A stretch of 64,000 nt of DNA from Inquilinus sp. Marseille-Q2685 (GTDB lineage: Bacteria; Pseudomonadota; Alphaproteobacteria; DSM-16000; Inquilinaceae). Shown here piece by piece: positions 1-9,792 of the stretch. The notes beneath the pieces were generated by a model, which worked only from the letters and a program-made list of their open reading frames with translations, was not told the origin of the DNA and did no database searches. Each line of letters opens with the position of its first letter. Position 1 is the stretch's first letter. The translations under genes were made by a program, and so were the position numbers. The DNA lies in contig NZ_CAKAKL010000006.1 of the NCBI RefSeq assembly GCF_916619195.1, positions 248,001 through 312,000 on the forward strand, given 5' to 3'.

Positions 1-78
1 GGCATCGCCCGGGTCCGGCTGCTGGTCGATTTCTTGGCCCGGCGGGTCGCCGACCTGCCGGGGATCGAGGCCGGCTGA
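1..78 (+). CDS. C-terminal tail of a LysR-type regulator (partial)
   Basis: The first 25 codons are open and end in TGA. The peptide runs GIARVRLLVDFLARRV and then a short tail. A V-R-x-L-V-D-F-L segment just before the stop is typical of the last helix of the effector domain of LysR-type regulators. The rest lies left of the window. It converges on the aldo/keto reductase, with 19 bases between the two stops. Too little is visible to name a regulon; the family call rests on the C-terminal helix only. Confidence 0.5.
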   Translation, partial: GIARVRLLVDFLARRVADLPGIEAG

Positions 79-97
79 CAACCCGGCCGCGAGGCCT

Positions 98-1138
98 TTA
101 CGGGCAGGGGTTCGAATAGACGGTGTGGATCGATTCGATGCCGTGGATCACCTCGGGCGACAGCGTGATCTCGGCCGCGGCGATGTTGGTGCGCAGATGG
201 TCCATCGAGGTCGCGCCGATGATCACCGAGGTCATGAACGGCCGCGACAGGGCATAGGCGATCGCCATCTGCGCCGGATCGAGGCCATGCTCGCGCGCCA
301 GGGCGATGTAGCGCCTGGTCGCCGGCTCGGCGTTCGGCGTGTCGTAGCGCGACTTGCGCGCGTCGATGGCGCGGCGCGATCCCGGCGGCACCTGGCCGTC
401 GAGATACTTGCCGGTCAGCGTGCCGGCGGCCAGCGGCGCGTAGCCGAGCAGGCCGACCTGCTCGCGATGGGCGCATTCGGCGAGGCCGACCTCGAAGCTG
501 CGGTTCAGCAGGTTGTAGGGGTTCTGGATCGAGACCGGCCGCGGCAGGCCGAGGCGGTCCGACGCCTCGACGAAGCGCATCAGGCCCCACGGCGTCTCGT
601 TCGACAGGCCGACATGGAGGATGCGGCCGGCCTTCACCTCCTCGGCCAGCGCCGCCAGCGTCTCCTCCGGCGCGACGAAGTCCTCGGCCGCGTCATGGGT
701 GTAGCCGAGCTTGCCGAAGCTGTTCACCGAGCGGTTCGGCCAGTGCAGCTGGTACAGGTCGATCCGGTCGGTGCGCAGCCGCTTCAGGCTGGCCTCGACC
801 GCCGCCCTGACGTTCTTCGCGTCGAGCCGCGGCTTGCCGTCGCGGATGTAGCTCAGATGCGCGCCCGGACCGGCGATCTTGGAGGCCAGGATCACCTGGT
901 TGCGCTTGCCCGTCTTCGCGAACCAGCTGCCGATGATCTCCTCGGTCCGGCCATAGGTCTCGGCGGTCGGCGGCACGGCGTACATCTCGGCCGTGTCCCA
1001 GAAGGTGACGCCGCGGTCGAGCGCGTAGTCCATCTGGGCATGGCCCTCGGCCTCGGTGTTCTGCCGCCCCCAGGTCATGGTGCCGAGGCAGATCGCGGTG
1101 ACGTCGAGGCCGGTGCGGCCGAGCGGACGCTGTTCCAT
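98..1138 (-). CDS. aldo/keto reductase, Tas-like
   Basis: NAD(P)H-dependent oxidoreductase of the aldo/keto reductase superfamily, 346 residues, cytoplasmic. The start MEQRPLGRTGLDV is usual for the family. The catalytic tetrad can be read as D48, Y53 (in DTAEMY), K87 (ASK) and H132 (QLHWP). The inserts NTEAEGHAQMDYA, AEMYAVPPTAETYG and NPYNLLNRSFEVGLAE follow E. coli Tas closely, so it belongs to that subgroup rather than to the YajO or IolS groups. The substrate is unknown; Tas complements a tyrosine-auxotrophy phenotype in E. coli, but its real reaction is unclear. It is transcribed alone, convergent with the partial LysR gene. Confidence 0.88.
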   Translation of the reverse strand: MEQRPLGRTGLDVTAICLGTMTWGRQNTEAEGHAQMDYALDRGVTFWDTAEMYAVPPTAETYGRTEEIIGSWFAKTGKRNQVILASKIAGPGAHLSYIRDGKPRLDAKNVRAAVEASLKRLRTDRIDLYQLHWPNRSVNSFGKLGYTHDAAEDFVAPEETLAALAEEVKAGRILHVGLSNETPWGLMRFVEASDRLGLPRPVSIQNPYNLLNRSFEVGLAECAHREQVGLLGYAPLAAGTLTGKYLDGQVPPGSRRAIDARKSRYDTPNAEPATRRYIALAREHGLDPAQMAIAYALSRPFMTSVIIGATSMDHLRTNIAAAEITLSPEVIHGIESIHTVYSNPCP

Positions 1139-1221
1139 CAGGGGCTCCGGGAGCGGATCGTGATTGGTCGGACGATTTCGCTATAGCCGGAAACGCCGCT
1201 GGACGGAACCGCGATGCGGAC

Positions 1222-1903
1222 TCACCCGGTCCGGGCCAGACCGCTCGACCGGATCAGCTCGACCACCGCGGGGGTGATGCGCTCGACGATCGCCTTCACC
1301 CCGGCCGCGTTGGGGTGCACGCCGTCGGGCTGGTTCAGCGCCGCGACCGTGGCCACCCCGTCGAGGAAGAAGGGGTAGAGCGCCACGCCATGGGCCTTGG
1401 CCAGGTCCGGGAAGATCGGGTCGAAGGCCGCGGCATAGGACGGGCCGAGGTTGCGCGCGGACCGCATGCCGGCCAGCAGGGTCGGGATCTTCTCCTGCCC
1501 CAGCCGGGCCAGGATCTTGTCGAGATTGGCCCGGGTCACGGCCGGGTCGACGCCGCGCAGCATGTCGTTGGCGCCGAGCTCGACGATGGCGAGGTCGGGC
1601 TTGTCGGCCAGGGCCCAGTCCAGCCGGTCCAGCCCGCCGGCGGTGGTGTCGCCCGAGACGCCGCCGTTCAGCACCTTCACGTCATGGCCCTTCGCCCGCA
1701 GCGCCGCCTCGAGCTGCGGCACGAAGCCGTCGGCCTCGTCGAGGCCGAAGCCCGCGGTCAGGCTGTCGCCGAGGGCGAGGATGCGGATCGTTCCCGCCTG
1801 CGCCGGGCTCTGGATCGCGGCAACGGTGCACAGGGCCAGGAGCGCCGCATTGAAAAGGCGCCGCGCGGCGCCATCTGTCCGGAATCGGGCGAAAGGGATG
1901 CGC

Positions 1904-1905
<2 letters not shown>
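1222..1905 (-). CDS. tesA: secreted SGNH-hydrolase: arylesterase / lysophospholipase (TesA-like)
   Basis: Exported esterase of 227 residues. A basic N-terminus and a hydrophobic stretch end at SPAQA near residue 37, a plausible signal-peptidase I site. The mature part opens with block I of the SGNH family, LALGDSLTAGFG (catalytic Ser). Block III GAND and the C-terminal DGVHPNAAG (catalytic Asp and His) are present. The reading frame stays open far upstream, but MRIPFARF is the start that gives a signal peptide. It is divergent from an ABC-ATPase and permease, the same neighbourhood as tesA/ybbA/ybbP in E. coli. The start codons of the two divergent genes share the four bases CATG. Confidence 0.9.
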
Positions 1906-2658
<753 letters not shown>

Positions 2659-2662
<4 letters not shown>

Positions 2663-5208
2663 GCTCCCGCGACGCCGCAGGCGGCGCAACCAGCATGCAT
2701 AACGCCGCCCGCCTGGCCCGGCGCGAGCTGCGCGGCGGCCTGAAGGGCTTCCGCATCTTCCTGGCCTGCCTGGCGCTGGGCGTCGGGGCGATCGCCGCGG
2801 TGCAGTCGGTCGCCGACGGCATCCGCCGCAGCATCGCCGAGGACGGCCAGGCGATCCTGGGCGGCGACATCGAGCTGCACCGCCTGTACCAGCCGGCGAC
2901 GGCGGAGGAGCGGGCGCAGTTCGAAGCCGCCGGCCGGGTGTCGGAGGTGGTCGAGACCCGCGGCATGGCCCGCAATCCGCAGGACGAGGCGACGACGCTG
3001 GTCGAGTTGAAGGCCGTGGACGGCGCCTATCCGCTGTACGGACGGATGGAGCTGGAGGGCGGCGGCGACCTGCAGGCGGCCCTGGCGCAGCGCGACGGCG
3101 CCTGGGGCGCCGTGGCCGACCCGGAGGTGGCGGCGCGGCTGGGCCTGTCGGCCGGCGGCCGGATCGCGGTCGGCGACGCGGTGCTGCAGCTGCGCGGCAC
3201 CATCGCACGGGAGCCGGACAAGGCCGGCAGCGGCCTGGCCATCGGGCCGCGGCTGATGATCGCCCGGGGCGCGCTGGACGCCAGCGGCCTGATCCAGCCC
3301 GGATCGATGCTGACCTGGGACTATCGCCTGGCGCTGCCGGACGGCAGCGACACGCGCGCGGTCGCCGAGGACCTCAAGGCACGCACCGCGGACGCCAACT
3401 GGCGGGTGCGCGACGACCGCGACGCGGCGCCGTCGCTGCGCCGCACCATCGACCAGCTGACCATGTACCTGACCCTGGTCGGGCTGACCGCGCTGCTGGT
3501 CGGCGGCGCCGGGGTGGGCAACGCGGTGCGCGCCTGGCTGGACGCGCGGCTGGCCACCATCGCCACGCTGAAGTGCCTGGGCGCGCCCGGGCGGCTGATC
3601 TTCCAGACCTATCTGCTGCAGGTGCTGGTGCTGTCCGGCCTCGGCATCGCCATCGGCCTCGCGATCGGCGCCGCGGCACCGTCGGCGGTCGCCGCGCTGA
3701 TCCAGGGGCTGCTGCCCGTCGAGGCGCGGATCGGGGTCTATCCCGGCGCGCTGCTGCTGGCCTCGGGATTCGGCCTGCTGACGTCCCTGACCTTCTCGCT
3801 GTGGCCGCTGGCCCGCGCCGCCCGCATTCCGGCCGCGGCGCTGTTCCGCGACCGGGTGGCGCCGCGCCACGCCCGGCCGGCGCCGCGCTTCATCGCCATC
3901 ACCGGCCTGTGCGCCGCCGCCCTGGCCGGCCTGGCCGTCGCCACCGCAGCGGACCCGAAGCTGGCCGCGATCTTCGTCGGCGGCGCCGTCGCCGCCATCC
4001 TGCTGTTCACCGGCACCGCGCTGGGCGTCATGGCGCTGTCGCGCCGCGCCCCGCGGCCGCGCCGGCCGGGGCTGCGGCTGGCGCTGGCCAACCTGCACCG
4101 GCCGGGCGCGCCGACGCCGCAGATCGTGCTGTCGCTCGGGCTCGGCCTGACCGTGCTGGCGGCGATCGCCCTGATCCAGGGCAACATGGACCGGCAGATC
4201 CGCGACACCCTGCCCGACCAGGCGCCGTCCTTCTTCTTCGTCGACGTCCAGAAATCCCAGAAGGACCAGTTCGACGCCCTGATCCACAATACGCCGGGCG
4301 CCGCCGACCTGGCCGAGGTGCCGAGCCTGCGCGGCCGCATCGCGGCGGTGAACGGCGTGCCGGCCGACAAGGCGGTGGTCGACCCCAGCAAATCGAACTG
4401 GCTGCGCGGCGACCGCGGCGTCACCTACGCCGCCGCGATGCCGCCGAAGGACAGGCTGCTGCAGGGCCAGTGGTGGCCGGCCGACTACGACGGGCCGCCG
4501 AAGATCTCGGTCTACAAGGACATCGCCGAGGCTTTCGGGCTGAAGCCGGGCGACCGGATGACGATCAACGTGCTGGGCCGCGACATCGAGGCCGAGGTCG
4601 CCAGCATCCGCGACATCGACTGGAGCACGCTGGGCATCAACTTCACCCTGATCATGTCGCCGAAGCCGCTGTCGGCCGCGCCGCACACCTGGCTGGCCAC
4701 GGTGCGGGTGCCGGCGGCCGGGGAGCTGGCGCTGCAGAAGGCGGTGACCGAGGCCTTCCCCAACGTCACCACGGTGCGCCTGAGGGACGCGCTGGAGACG
4801 GTGAACGCCCTTCTGTCCCAGATCGGCGCGGCGGTGCGGTCGACCGCCGGCGTCACCCTCCTGGCCGGCGCTCTGGTGCTGGCCGGGGCCGTGGTGGCGG
4901 GCCACCGTCGCCGGATCTACGACGCCGTGGTGCTGAAGGTGCTGGGCGCCACCCGCGGCGACGTGCTGCGCGCCTTCCTGATCGAATACGGCCTCCTGGG
5001 CCTGCTGACCGCCGTGATCGCCTGCGCGCTGGGCAGCGTCGCCGCCTGGGCCGTGCTGACCTTCGTGATGGAGATCGACTGGGCCTTCCTGCCCCTCACC
5101 CTCCTGGGCACCGCGGCGCTGTGCGTCGCCATCACCCTGGGCTTCGGCTTCCTCGGCACCTGGGTGGCGCTGGGCCAGAAGGCGGCGCCGCTGCTGCGGA
5201 ACGAATAG
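2659..5208 (+). CDS. ybbP: FtsX-like ABC permease, YbbP family
   Basis: Inner-membrane permease of 849 residues with the type VII (MacB-like) layout duplicated. There is an N-terminal helix (about 20-40), a large periplasmic part, an FtsX core of three helices near residues 270-390, a second helix pair and soluble domain, and a second FtsX core near 720-845. The C-terminus has GHRRRIYDAVVLKVLGATRGDVLRAF in two stretches, the cytosolic coupling segment typical of these permeases. It starts inside the stop of the ATPase gene. An alternative start is ATG 2695 (MHNAARLARRELRGG). It probably acts with the divergent TesA-like enzyme in envelope lipid handling; this is inferred from conserved neighbourhood only. 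Confidence 0.88.
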
Positions 5209-5309
5209 GCAGCAGGAAGCCTTCGACGTGGCGCGCACATATTGTATCCTGGCCCTGCGCTGCCAATATTTCAGCCGCGTGGTTCTTCACCACACTAGAG
5301 GTTTTCAAG

Positions 5310-6062
5310 ATGGCCTTCGATCCACAGGGCCGTTACGCGACACCGGGCGCCGGCGCGCGCACCATCGAGCGTGCGGCGTTCGACGAGGGTCTGCGGCAGT
5401 ACATGCTGCGGATCTACTGGTACATGGCCGGCGGCCTGCTGGTCAGCGGCCTGACCGCTGCGGCGGTGATGTTCACCCCGCTCGGCGGCGTGTTCCTGGC
5501 GGCCAACGCCTTCGGGCAGGTCGGCCTGACCGGGCTGGGCTGGGTGGCGCTGCTGGCGCCGATTGGCCTGATCTTCTGGATGAGCATGGGCATCCGCTCG
5601 ATGAGCGCGTCCACGCTGCAGACCCTGTACTGGGCATTCGTGGCCCTGCAGGGCGTCGGTTTGGCGCCGGTCCTCTTGGCCTATACCGGCGAGAGCGTGG
5701 TCCGGGTGTTCTTCATCACCGCGGCCTCCTTCGCGGGGCTGAGCCTGTACGGCTACACCACCAAGCGCAGCCTGTCGGCCTTCGGCTCGTTCCTGGTGAT
5801 GGGCCTGTTCGGCCTCATCATTGCCGGCCTGGTCAACATCTTCCTGGCCTCGAGCGGCCTGGCCTTCGTCATCAGCGTGATCGGCGTCCTGGTCTTCGCC
5901 GGCCTGATCGCCTACGACACCCAGCGGCTGAAGGAGCAGTATGCCGAGGGTCTGGGCCAGGAGGTCGAGACCAAGACCGCGGTCTGGGGCGCCCTGAGCC
6001 TGTACCTGAACTTCCTGAACCTGTTCCTGTTCCTGCTGCGGTTGCTCGGCAACCGCAACTGA
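5310..6062 (+). CDS. Bax inhibitor-1 / YccA family membrane protein
   Basis: Polytopic inner-membrane protein of 250 residues with seven hydrophobic helices. Family marks include the N-terminal DEGLRQYMLRIYWYMAGGL, the FxGLSLYGYTTKR region and the C-terminal FAGLIAYDTQRLKEQYAEG with the conserved Asp, followed by ALSLYLNFLNLFLFLLRLL. Relatives in bacteria modulate FtsH or leak cations; the role here is not known. The start ATG 5310 has AGAGG 8 bases upstream. It is monocistronic: 101 bases follow ybbP and a strong terminator lies right after the stop. Confidence 0.9.
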   Translation: MAFDPQGRYATPGAGARTIERAAFDEGLRQYMLRIYWYMAGGLLVSGLTAAAVMFTPLGGVFLAANAFGQVGLTGLGWVALLAPIGLIFWMSMGIRSMSASTLQTLYWAFVALQGVGLAPVLLAYTGESVVRVFFITAASFAGLSLYGYTTKRSLSAFGSFLVMGLFGLIIAGLVNIFLASSGLAFVISVIGVLVFAGLIAYDTQRLKEQYAEGLGQEVETKTAVWGALSLYLNFLNLFLFLLRLLGNRN

Positions 6063-6081
6063 CGGACCGGACGTTTCGCGC

Positions 6082-6115
6082 GAAGCCCGGCGGCCAACCG
6101 CCGGGCTTCGTTTTT
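6082..6115 (+). terminator. rho-independent terminator after the Bax-inhibitor-like gene
   Basis: A perfect 12-bp stem, GAAGCCCGGCGG pairing with CCGCCGGGCTTC around a CCAA loop, is followed by GTTTTT. It lies 20 bases after the stop codon and separates this gene from the phosphatase gene that starts at 6134. Confidence 0.93.
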
Positions 6116-6133
6116 CCGGACGCCGCATAGCCC

Positions 6134-6811
6134 ATGGACATGACCGAAGCCGTTCCCGACCAGCCTCGCAAAGGCCGCGGCCGCCTGGCCGACGCGTTCG
6201 ACAGCTGGATCGTCGACCACTGCGTGTTCCGGACCTTCGTCAACACCCGGGTCGAGATCGCGCCGGGCGTCTGGCGCTCGGGCCAGCCGCTGCCGTACCA
6301 GATCCGCGGCATGGCCCGCGACGGCATCCGCACGATCGTCAACCTGCGCGGTCCGCGCGACTGCGGCTCCTACCGCCGCGAGGCCGAGGCCTGCCGCCGC
6401 TACGGCATCACCCTGGTCGACATCACCACCAAGTCGCGCGACGCGCCCAAGCGCGAGGTGCTGCGGCGGATCCGGCAGGTGCTGGAGACGGCGGAACAGC
6501 CGATCCTGTTCCACTGCAAGTCCGGCTCGGATCGCGCCGGGCTGATGGCGGCGCTGTACCTGATCACCCATGGCAATCGCCCGGCGGCCGAAGCGCTGAA
6601 GCAGCTGCACTGGCGCTACCTGCACTTCAAGAAGTCGCCGACCGGCGTGCTGGACCGCTTCATTGAGGCCTACGCCGAGGCCAATGCGCGCGAGCCGATC
6701 GGCTTCTGGGACTGGGTCGAGAGCGGCTACGACCGCAAGGCGGTCAAGGCCTCCTTCACCCCGAGCGGCCTTGCCACCATCATCGTCGATGGGGTGCTGG
6801 GGCGGGAGTGA
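6134..6811 (+). CDS. tyrosine/dual-specificity protein phosphatase family protein
   Basis: 225-residue cytoplasmic enzyme with the cysteine-phosphatase P-loop HCKSGSDRAG (C128, R134; CX5R). An upstream Asp-bearing segment (DITTKSRDAPKRE) may hold the general acid. The region VWRSGQPLPYQIRGMARDGIRTIVNLRG is typical of the small DSP-like phosphatases that act on phosphoproteins or phosphoinositides. The substrate cannot be read from the sequence. It starts at ATG 6134 just behind the terminator of the preceding gene. Confidence 0.82.
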   Translation: MDMTEAVPDQPRKGRGRLADAFDSWIVDHCVFRTFVNTRVEIAPGVWRSGQPLPYQIRGMARDGIRTIVNLRGPRDCGSYRREAEACRRYGITLVDITTKSRDAPKREVLRRIRQVLETAEQPILFHCKSGSDRAGLMAALYLITHGNRPAAEALKQLHWRYLHFKKSPTGVLDRFIEAYAEANAREPIGFWDWVESGYDRKAVKASFTPSGLATIIVDGVLGRE

Positions 6812-6825
6812 GGCGGCTTTCCGCA

Positions 6826-6854
6826 GGTCCGAATTCGGTCTATATTCGGACCGA
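6826..6854 (+). promoter_or_regulatory. palindromic operator candidate of the first toxin-antitoxin operon
   Basis: A perfect inverted repeat GGTCCGAA/TTCGGACC has an 11-base spacer (6826-6833 and 6845-6852). A second perfect palindrome, CCGAATTCGG (6829-6838), overlaps it, and TCGGTC/GACCGA (6835-6840, 6849-6854) is also present. TATATT in the middle could be a -10 element. The site ends 15 bases before the antitoxin start, as expected for autoregulation by a Phd-type antitoxin. That role is inferred. Confidence 0.6.
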
Positions 6855-6869
6855 GGCAAGGAGGCCGCG

Positions 6870-7154
6870 ATGAAGCTGTCCGACCGCATCAAGCCGATCA
6901 GCTACCTGAAGGCCCACGCCCCCGAGGTGATCCAAGGGCTGCGGGAGGGGCAGGAACCGTTCATCATCACCGTCAATGGCGAGGCCAAGGCGGTGCTGCA
7001 GGACATCGACAGCTATGAGCAGACCCAGGAGACTCTGGCGCTGCTGAAGATTCTCGCCTTGGGCGAGCGCGACTATGAAGCGGGCAAGTTCCGGCCAGCC
7101 GAGGATGTGTTCTCCGACCTGAAAGCCCGTCTCGAGGCCCGTCTCAGGGATTGA
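6870..7154 (+). CDS. antitoxin of the Phd/YefM family
   Basis: 94-residue antitoxin. The N-terminal half (ISYLKAHAPEVIQGLREGQEPFIITVNGEAKAVL in shorter pieces) is the DNA-binding Phd/YefM fold. The C-terminal tail (DVFSDLKARLEARLRD) is the flexible toxin-neutralising part. AAGGAGG lies directly upstream. It precedes a RelE/ParE-type toxin, with the two reading frames touching. The operator at 6826-6854 suggests autorepression. Confidence 0.88.
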   Translation: MKLSDRIKPISYLKAHAPEVIQGLREGQEPFIITVNGEAKAVLQDIDSYEQTQETLALLKILALGERDYEAGKFRPAEDVFSDLKARLEARLRD

Positions 7155-7159
7155 GCCTC

Positions 7160-7489
7160 GTGTCCCTGCCGGTCATTGTGCTGCGGGAAGCGGAACGCGA
7201 CCTCGAAAACATCGTCGACTTCATCGCCGATCACGACTCGGCGGAGAATGCCCGCCACATCCTTCAATCGCTCGACGACGTGATCCGGCGGCTGGCAAAC
7301 CTTCCGTCACGCGGCAACATCTCGAAGGAGTTGCGCGCCCTCGGACTGACCCAGTTCCGCGAGGCACACTACAAGCCCTATCGCATCATCTATCGGGTCC
7401 GCGAGGATGCGGTGGTCGTCCACGGCGTTGTCGACGGGCGGCGCGACATGCAGAGCCTGCTGCAGCGCCGGCTGCTGGAATCGCCGTGA
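7160..7489 (+). CDS. toxin of the RelE/ParE superfamily
   Basis: 109-residue basic protein with family marks LREAERDLENIVDFIADHDS near the start, FREAHYKPYRIIYRV and VVVHGVVDGRRDMQSLL in the C-terminal sheet. Members are mRNA endonucleases or gyrase poisons; which kind cannot be decided here. GTG 7160 is chosen because AGGGA lies 9 bases upstream. TTG 7151, overlapping the antitoxin stop, is also in frame but has no spaced ribosome-binding site. A bidirectional terminator follows 10 bases after the stop. Confidence 0.85.
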   Translation: MSLPVIVLREAERDLENIVDFIADHDSAENARHILQSLDDVIRRLANLPSRGNISKELRALGLTQFREAHYKPYRIIYRVREDAVVVHGVVDGRRDMQSLLQRRLLESP

Positions 7490-7498
7490 GCCAAGTGA

Positions 7499-7533
7499 AA
7501 AGGGCGCAGCCTCGGCTGCGCCCTTTCCCGTTT
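7499..7533 (+). terminator. bidirectional terminator between toxin and saccharopine-dehydrogenase-like gene
   Basis: A perfect 12-bp stem AAAGGGCGCAGC/GCTGCGCCCTTT closes around a CTCG loop. T-rich tails follow on both strands (TTTCCCGTTT rightward, TTTTCAC leftward). It serves the convergent genes ending at 7489 and 7553. Confidence 0.9.
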
Positions 7534-7552
7534 CCGTCCCTAAACCCGGTTC

Positions 7553-8620
7553 CTATGCGTAGTGCTGGCCGAAGCGGTTGGCCAGGAAGTCGGACAGGTT
7601 CGCCTGCTCCTGCCGCACGAAGCCCTGCTGCGGCAGCTTGCCGGCGCGGTGCAGGTCGACCATGGCGCAGATGCCGGCCGCGGTCGTCACCTGGATCGCG
7701 CTCCACAGCTGGCCGGCGATCTCCTTGGCGTAGACCTTCTTGGCGTAGGTCTCCTGCATCAGCCGGCCTTCCTTCCTGCCCCAGGCGGTGACGAAGATCA
7801 GGACCACGTCCTGCTTGGTCATCGGGATCGACGCCTCGAGCACGTCCTTCAGGATATCGCGGCGCTGCCCCAGCTGCAGCTCGTTGACCAAGAGCTTGAC
7901 GATGTCGCGATGGCCCGGATAGCGCACGGTCTTGTAGTTCAGGAACTTGACCTTGCCGTCCAGCGTCTCGCACAGGGTGCCGAGCCCGCCCGAGGTGTTG
8001 AACGCCTCATAGTCGATGCCGTCGAGCGAGATGTGCTCCATGCCCTCGAGCGGCAGCACCTCGCGCAACTCGCCCTCGTGGATCGCCTCGCAGGGGTTGC
8101 AGTACTCGTTGATCAGCCCGTCGGTCGACCAGGTCAGGTTGTACTTCAGCGCGTTCGAGGGATAGACCGGCAGGGCGCCGACGCGCATGTGCAGCGTGTG
8201 CAGCTCGTCGAAGCGCTTGGCCAGGTCGTAACCGACGATCGAGATGAAGCCCGGCGCCAGGCCGCATTGCGGGGTGAAGGCCGTCTTTGCGCCTTCGGCC
8301 AGGGCCTTGACCCGGCGGGTGCTCTCGACGTCCTCGGTCAGGTCGAAATAATGGGCGCCGCGGTCCTTCGCCGCCTCGGCGATCAGCGGCGTCAGGTGGA
8401 ACGGCGCGGCCGAGATCACCACGTCGTGGCCCGAGACCGCGTCGCGCAGCGCCTGCGGGTCGTCGAAGCGCAACTGGCGCTTGGCCACGCCGGCCTCAAG
8501 CCGGTCGAGCATGCCCTGGTCCTGGTCGCCGACGGTCAGGTCGTAATCCCCGGTGGCGGTCAGCAGGGCGGTGATGCAGGTGCCGATCTTGCCGCCGCCG
8601 AGCAGCAGAACCTTGGTCAT
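7553..8620 (-). CDS. saccharopine dehydrogenase-like oxidoreductase
   Basis: 355-residue NAD(P)-dependent enzyme. An N-terminal Rossmann fold carries GGGKIG (8-13) and a Gly-Asp-Gln end to the second strand. The middle has PQCGLAPGFISIVGYDLAKRF and the substrate domain has NLTWSTDGLINEYCNPCEAI, both typical of the saccharopine/lysine 6-dehydrogenase family. It may act on lysine or a related amino acid, but no lysine genes are near, so the substrate is open. Monocistronic, reading toward the toxin gene with a shared terminator. Confidence 0.82.
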   Translation of the reverse strand: MTKVLLLGGGKIGTCITALLTATGDYDLTVGDQDQGMLDRLEAGVAKRQLRFDDPQALRDAVSGHDVVISAAPFHLTPLIAEAAKDRGAHYFDLTEDVESTRRVKALAEGAKTAFTPQCGLAPGFISIVGYDLAKRFDELHTLHMRVGALPVYPSNALKYNLTWSTDGLINEYCNPCEAIHEGELREVLPLEGMEHISLDGIDYEAFNTSGGLGTLCETLDGKVKFLNYKTVRYPGHRDIVKLLVNELQLGQRRDILKDVLEASIPMTKQDVVLIFVTAWGRKEGRLMQETYAKKVYAKEIAGQLWSAIQVTTAAGICAMVDLHRAGKLPQQGFVRQEQANLSDFLANRFGQHYA

Positions 8621-8851
8621 GACGCCTCTCCATATAGACGATCGCCCCGCGGCGAGGGCGCCGGGGCGGTGCGGATGGCGCCGTCTCTACACCCGCCGGA
8701 AAGCCGCAGAAAGCCTTGTGTCCCGGCGTTCCGGAAGGTGCGCGGGCAGGCCCGGCGACCTTCGAGTCGCCGGTGGATCGGGAGAGGAGAGAAAGATAAT
8801 TAGCCGCCCAGAATCTGTGGCCGCGAGCCCATTCAACACTGATTCTTTGAT

Positions 8852-8888
8852 GTAGGTTGGGTTCGCAGGGCGAACCCAACGAACCTAC
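8852..8888. repeat. REP-like palindrome
   Basis: A perfect 11-bp stem, GTTGGGTTCGC (8856-8866) pairing with GCGAACCCAAC (8870-8880) around AGG, is flanked by GTAGG and CCTAC. This sequence type is a common dispersed palindrome in proteobacterial genomes. It sits 5 bases from the stop of the epimerase gene and could also end or stabilise that transcript. The rest of the 272-base gap (8621-8892) shows nothing further. Confidence 0.65.
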
Positions 8889-8892
8889 GCGA

Positions 8893-9792
8893 TCACTCCG
8901 CGACCATCTCCGGCCGCAGCCGGACGACGCCGCGCAGCACCTCGCCGGGCTGCAGCACCGCCATGCCGGTGTCGGTGCGGCCGGCTTCGGCGAGGTTGAA
9001 GGCGTCGGTCGCGTTGCTCACCGGCTCGATGCAGACATAGGGGTCGTCGGGCGAGTAGCAGACCAGGAAGTCGAAGGGCGCGTCGGCTTCCATCACCAGC
9101 CGGGCGCGATGCTCCGGCCACTCGATCACCGCGCGCCGGTCCCAGCCGGTGAAGTTGTTGTCCATGCGCACGGCGGCCGGCCGGACGCCGCGCCGGAAAT
9201 CCTTCTCCGGCGGCGGCTCGACCAGCTCCAGCGGCATCACCTCGGCATCGTTCAGCCACATCCGTTCGATCCCGGCGGTCACGACCGTCTCCGGCGTGCG
9301 CGGGAAGTAGAAATGCTGGCCCAGCCCCGCCGGCATCGGCTCGTCGCCGGTGTTCTCGATCGAGAGCACGACATCGAAGCCGGCCGGGCTCAGCTCGAAC
9401 TCCTGCCGCGCCCGGTACGGGAACGGCCAGGAATCGGCGGCATAGTCGTCGACCAGCACGCAGCGCGTCGCCGACCGCTCCAGCACCGTCCAGGGCCGCT
9501 GCCAGCCATGGCCGTGCAGCTGGTGGCGTTCGCGCGTGTTCAGCGGCAGCTGCACCTCCCGCCCCCGGAAGCGGAAGCGGCCCTCGCGGATCCGGTTCGA
9601 GAACGGGGTGAGCGGGAAGTTGGCAAGGCCGAGCGGATCGCCCGCCGCCAGCGCCTCGGGCGTGGCCGGGCGCAGCCAGTCGCGCCGGTCCGGCCCCGAG
9701 CCGCTCCACCAGGCGGCGATGCCGCCGCCGATCGCCGGGACGATGTCGACCCCGCTGTCCCCGGCCCGCAATTGCACCGTCTCGACCGTCAT
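8893..9792 (-). CDS. aldose 1-epimerase family protein (GalM/YeaD-like)
   Basis: 299-residue mutarotase-fold enzyme that would interconvert alpha and beta anomers of a sugar or sugar phosphate. Visible marks are FPLTPFSNRIREGRF (substrate-binding Asn-Arg, 66-67), HQLHGHGWQRPW (active-site His near 93), GLGQHFYFPR and the C-terminal EPVSNATDAFN with the catalytic Glu. It is divergent from the GntR gene of the sugar-acid cluster. That placement suggests it delivers the correct anomer to the sugar 1-dehydrogenase encoded at 12817. Confidence 0.85.
   Translation of the reverse strand: MTVETVQLRAGDSGVDIVPAIGGGIAAWWSGSGPDRRDWLRPATPEALAAGDPLGLANFPLTPFSNRIREGRFRFRGREVQLPLNTRERHQLHGHGWQRPWTVLERSATRCVLVDDYAADSWPFPYRARQEFELSPAGFDVVLSIENTGDEPMPAGLGQHFYFPRTPETVVTAGIERMWLNDAEVMPLELVEPPPEKDFRRGVRPAAVRMDNNFTGWDRRAVIEWPEHRARLVMEADAPFDFLVCYSPDDPYVCIEPVSNATDAFNLAEAGRTDTGMAVLQPGEVLRGVVRLRPEMVAE

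Noticed and set aside
1451-1903. Upstream extension of the ABC ATPase frame
   Set aside because: It overlaps most of tesA on the other strand and shows no transporter sequence; a good ribosome-binding site precedes ATG 1904.
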